Shown: positions 4,864 to 5,224 of the stretch, piece by piece
Layout of the letters: the number at the start of each line of letters is the position of its first letter
Position numbering within the stretch: position 1 is the first letter of the stretch
Assembly (NCBI GenBank): GCA_002505185.1
Contig: DAUP01000140.1
Coordinates: forward strand, 1-5,224
Source: Ferroplasmaceae archaeon UBA567
GTDB lineage: Archaea > Thermoplasmatota > Thermoplasmata > Thermoplasmatales > Thermoplasmataceae
Length of the DNA stretch: 5,224 bases
Direction: 5' to 3'
Notes under the pieces: generated by a model
Database searches by the model: none
Told to the model about the DNA's origin: nothing
The model's input: only the letters and a program-made list of their open reading frames with translations
Translations under genes and position numbers: made by a program

Positions 4864-5224
4864 TATATCAAATGCCCTGTTTTCAGGCTCGCCAGAAGCT
4901 TTCAGAATATAATCAACATAGAGCCTGGCTGATTCCTGATCTCCGTCCTTCAGGAAGACTATGCCCATCCCGTTGCTGCCTGCATCATAATACCTGAAAA
5001 AGCTCCCCCAGAACTCATTCTCAAATGCCGGTGACCCATTCTGTGATAGTGGAATAAGATCGTTGACAGAATTGATAATCAGAAGCGGGTTGCGAAGTGA
5101 TTCCGTTCCTGTAACCAGTGAAGCCCATAGTTTAGATGCGAGGGCAGTGGCATCAGCCGCAGAGTTCACAATTCTCCGGTCATAGTATTCTGCACTGATA
5201 TCAAACCTTTTAATGCTGAAACTT
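4852..5224 (-). CDS. Unidentified protein, C-terminal part, cut by window edge
   Basis: An open minus-strand frame runs from the right edge (codon starting at 5223) to a TAA at 4852, giving 123 residues of a longer protein. A GTG at 5169 could start a 105-residue version, but the frame upstream stays open with protein-like sequence (FSIKRFDISAEYYDRR), so the real start is probably outside the window. I do not recognise the family. The segment has an alanine-rich helix (SAADATALASKLWASLV), a hydrophobic strand PLLIINSVNDLIPL, an aromatic stretch FWGSFFRYYDAG, a second strand GMGIVFLKDG, and the helix SARLYVDYILKASG. The alternating strand-helix pattern, with LLIINSVND recalling a Walker B-like strand, would fit the C-terminal part of a RecA/KaiC-like or other alpha/beta domain. 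This is weak. No membrane helix or metal-binding motif is seen. It converges on the phosphatase gene with a 4-bp overlap. Confidence 0.7.
   Translation of the reverse strand, partial: SFSIKRFDISAEYYDRRIVNSAADATALASKLWASLVTGTESLRNPLLIINSVNDLIPLSQNGSPAFENEFWGSFFRYYDAGSNGMGIVFLKDGDQESARLYVDYILKASGEPENRAFDIIKN

Noticed and set aside
1..5224. Mobile element, CRISPR array, tRNA or other RNA gene, defence cluster
   Set aside because: There are no direct-repeat arrays, terminal inverted repeats with transposase, cloverleaf-like sequences or defence domains. Nearly all DNA is accounted for by metabolic genes and short promoters.

Overview
The window looks like chromosomal DNA of an acidophilic or thermophilic euryarchaeon, most likely a member of the Thermoplasmatales such as Ferroplasma, Cuniculiplasma or a relative. 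The base composition is AT-rich. Codon use favours ATA for Ile and AGA/AGG for Arg. Genes are packed almost end to end, ribosome-binding sites are nearly absent, and start codons sit about 25 nt downstream of archaeal BRE/TATA-like elements, which suggests leaderless transcripts. The lineage is inferred from these features and from the protein set, not from a marker gene.

Layout. Positions 1-577 (minus) hold the N-terminal half of a major facilitator transporter. It is cut by the window edge and broken by an apparent one-base deletion near 353. An 84-bp divergent promoter region separates it from a plus-strand 3-hydroxyacyl-CoA dehydrogenase (662-1531). That gene converges, with a 2-bp gap, on a minus-strand cluster read moaC (3354-2914), moaB (2954-2460), M19 dipeptidase (2430-1534). 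A 182-bp divergent spacer (3355-3536) follows. Two plus-strand genes come next: an FkbM-type methyltransferase (3558 or 3537 to 4346) and a small HAD phosphatase of the GmhB/HisB-N type (4397-4855). The stop codon of the last gene interlocks with that of a 5'-truncated minus-strand gene of unknown function (4852 to beyond 5224).

Function. MoaC and MoaB supply two steps of molybdopterin (tungsten/molybdenum cofactor) synthesis: formation of cyclic pyranopterin monophosphate and adenylylation of molybdopterin. Their catalytic residues are present. The dipeptidase has a complete set of M19 metal ligands and fits a peptide-scavenging lifestyle; its link to the moa genes may be only positional. 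The dehydrogenase would act in acyl-CoA oxidation or hydroxybutyryl-CoA metabolism, and its divergent transporter partner could import a related substrate, although this is speculative. The methyltransferase and sugar-phosphatase-like HAD protein could both serve glycan or surface-polymer synthesis.

No mobile element, CRISPR array or RNA gene is visible, and I see no clear evidence of a new multi-gene system. The points most worth a second look are the transporter frameshift, the Thr at the usual catalytic Asn position of the dehydrogenase, the ruler-like promoter spacing that also suggests a corrected methyltransferase start, the moaC/moaB coding overlap, and the unidentified truncated gene at the right edge.
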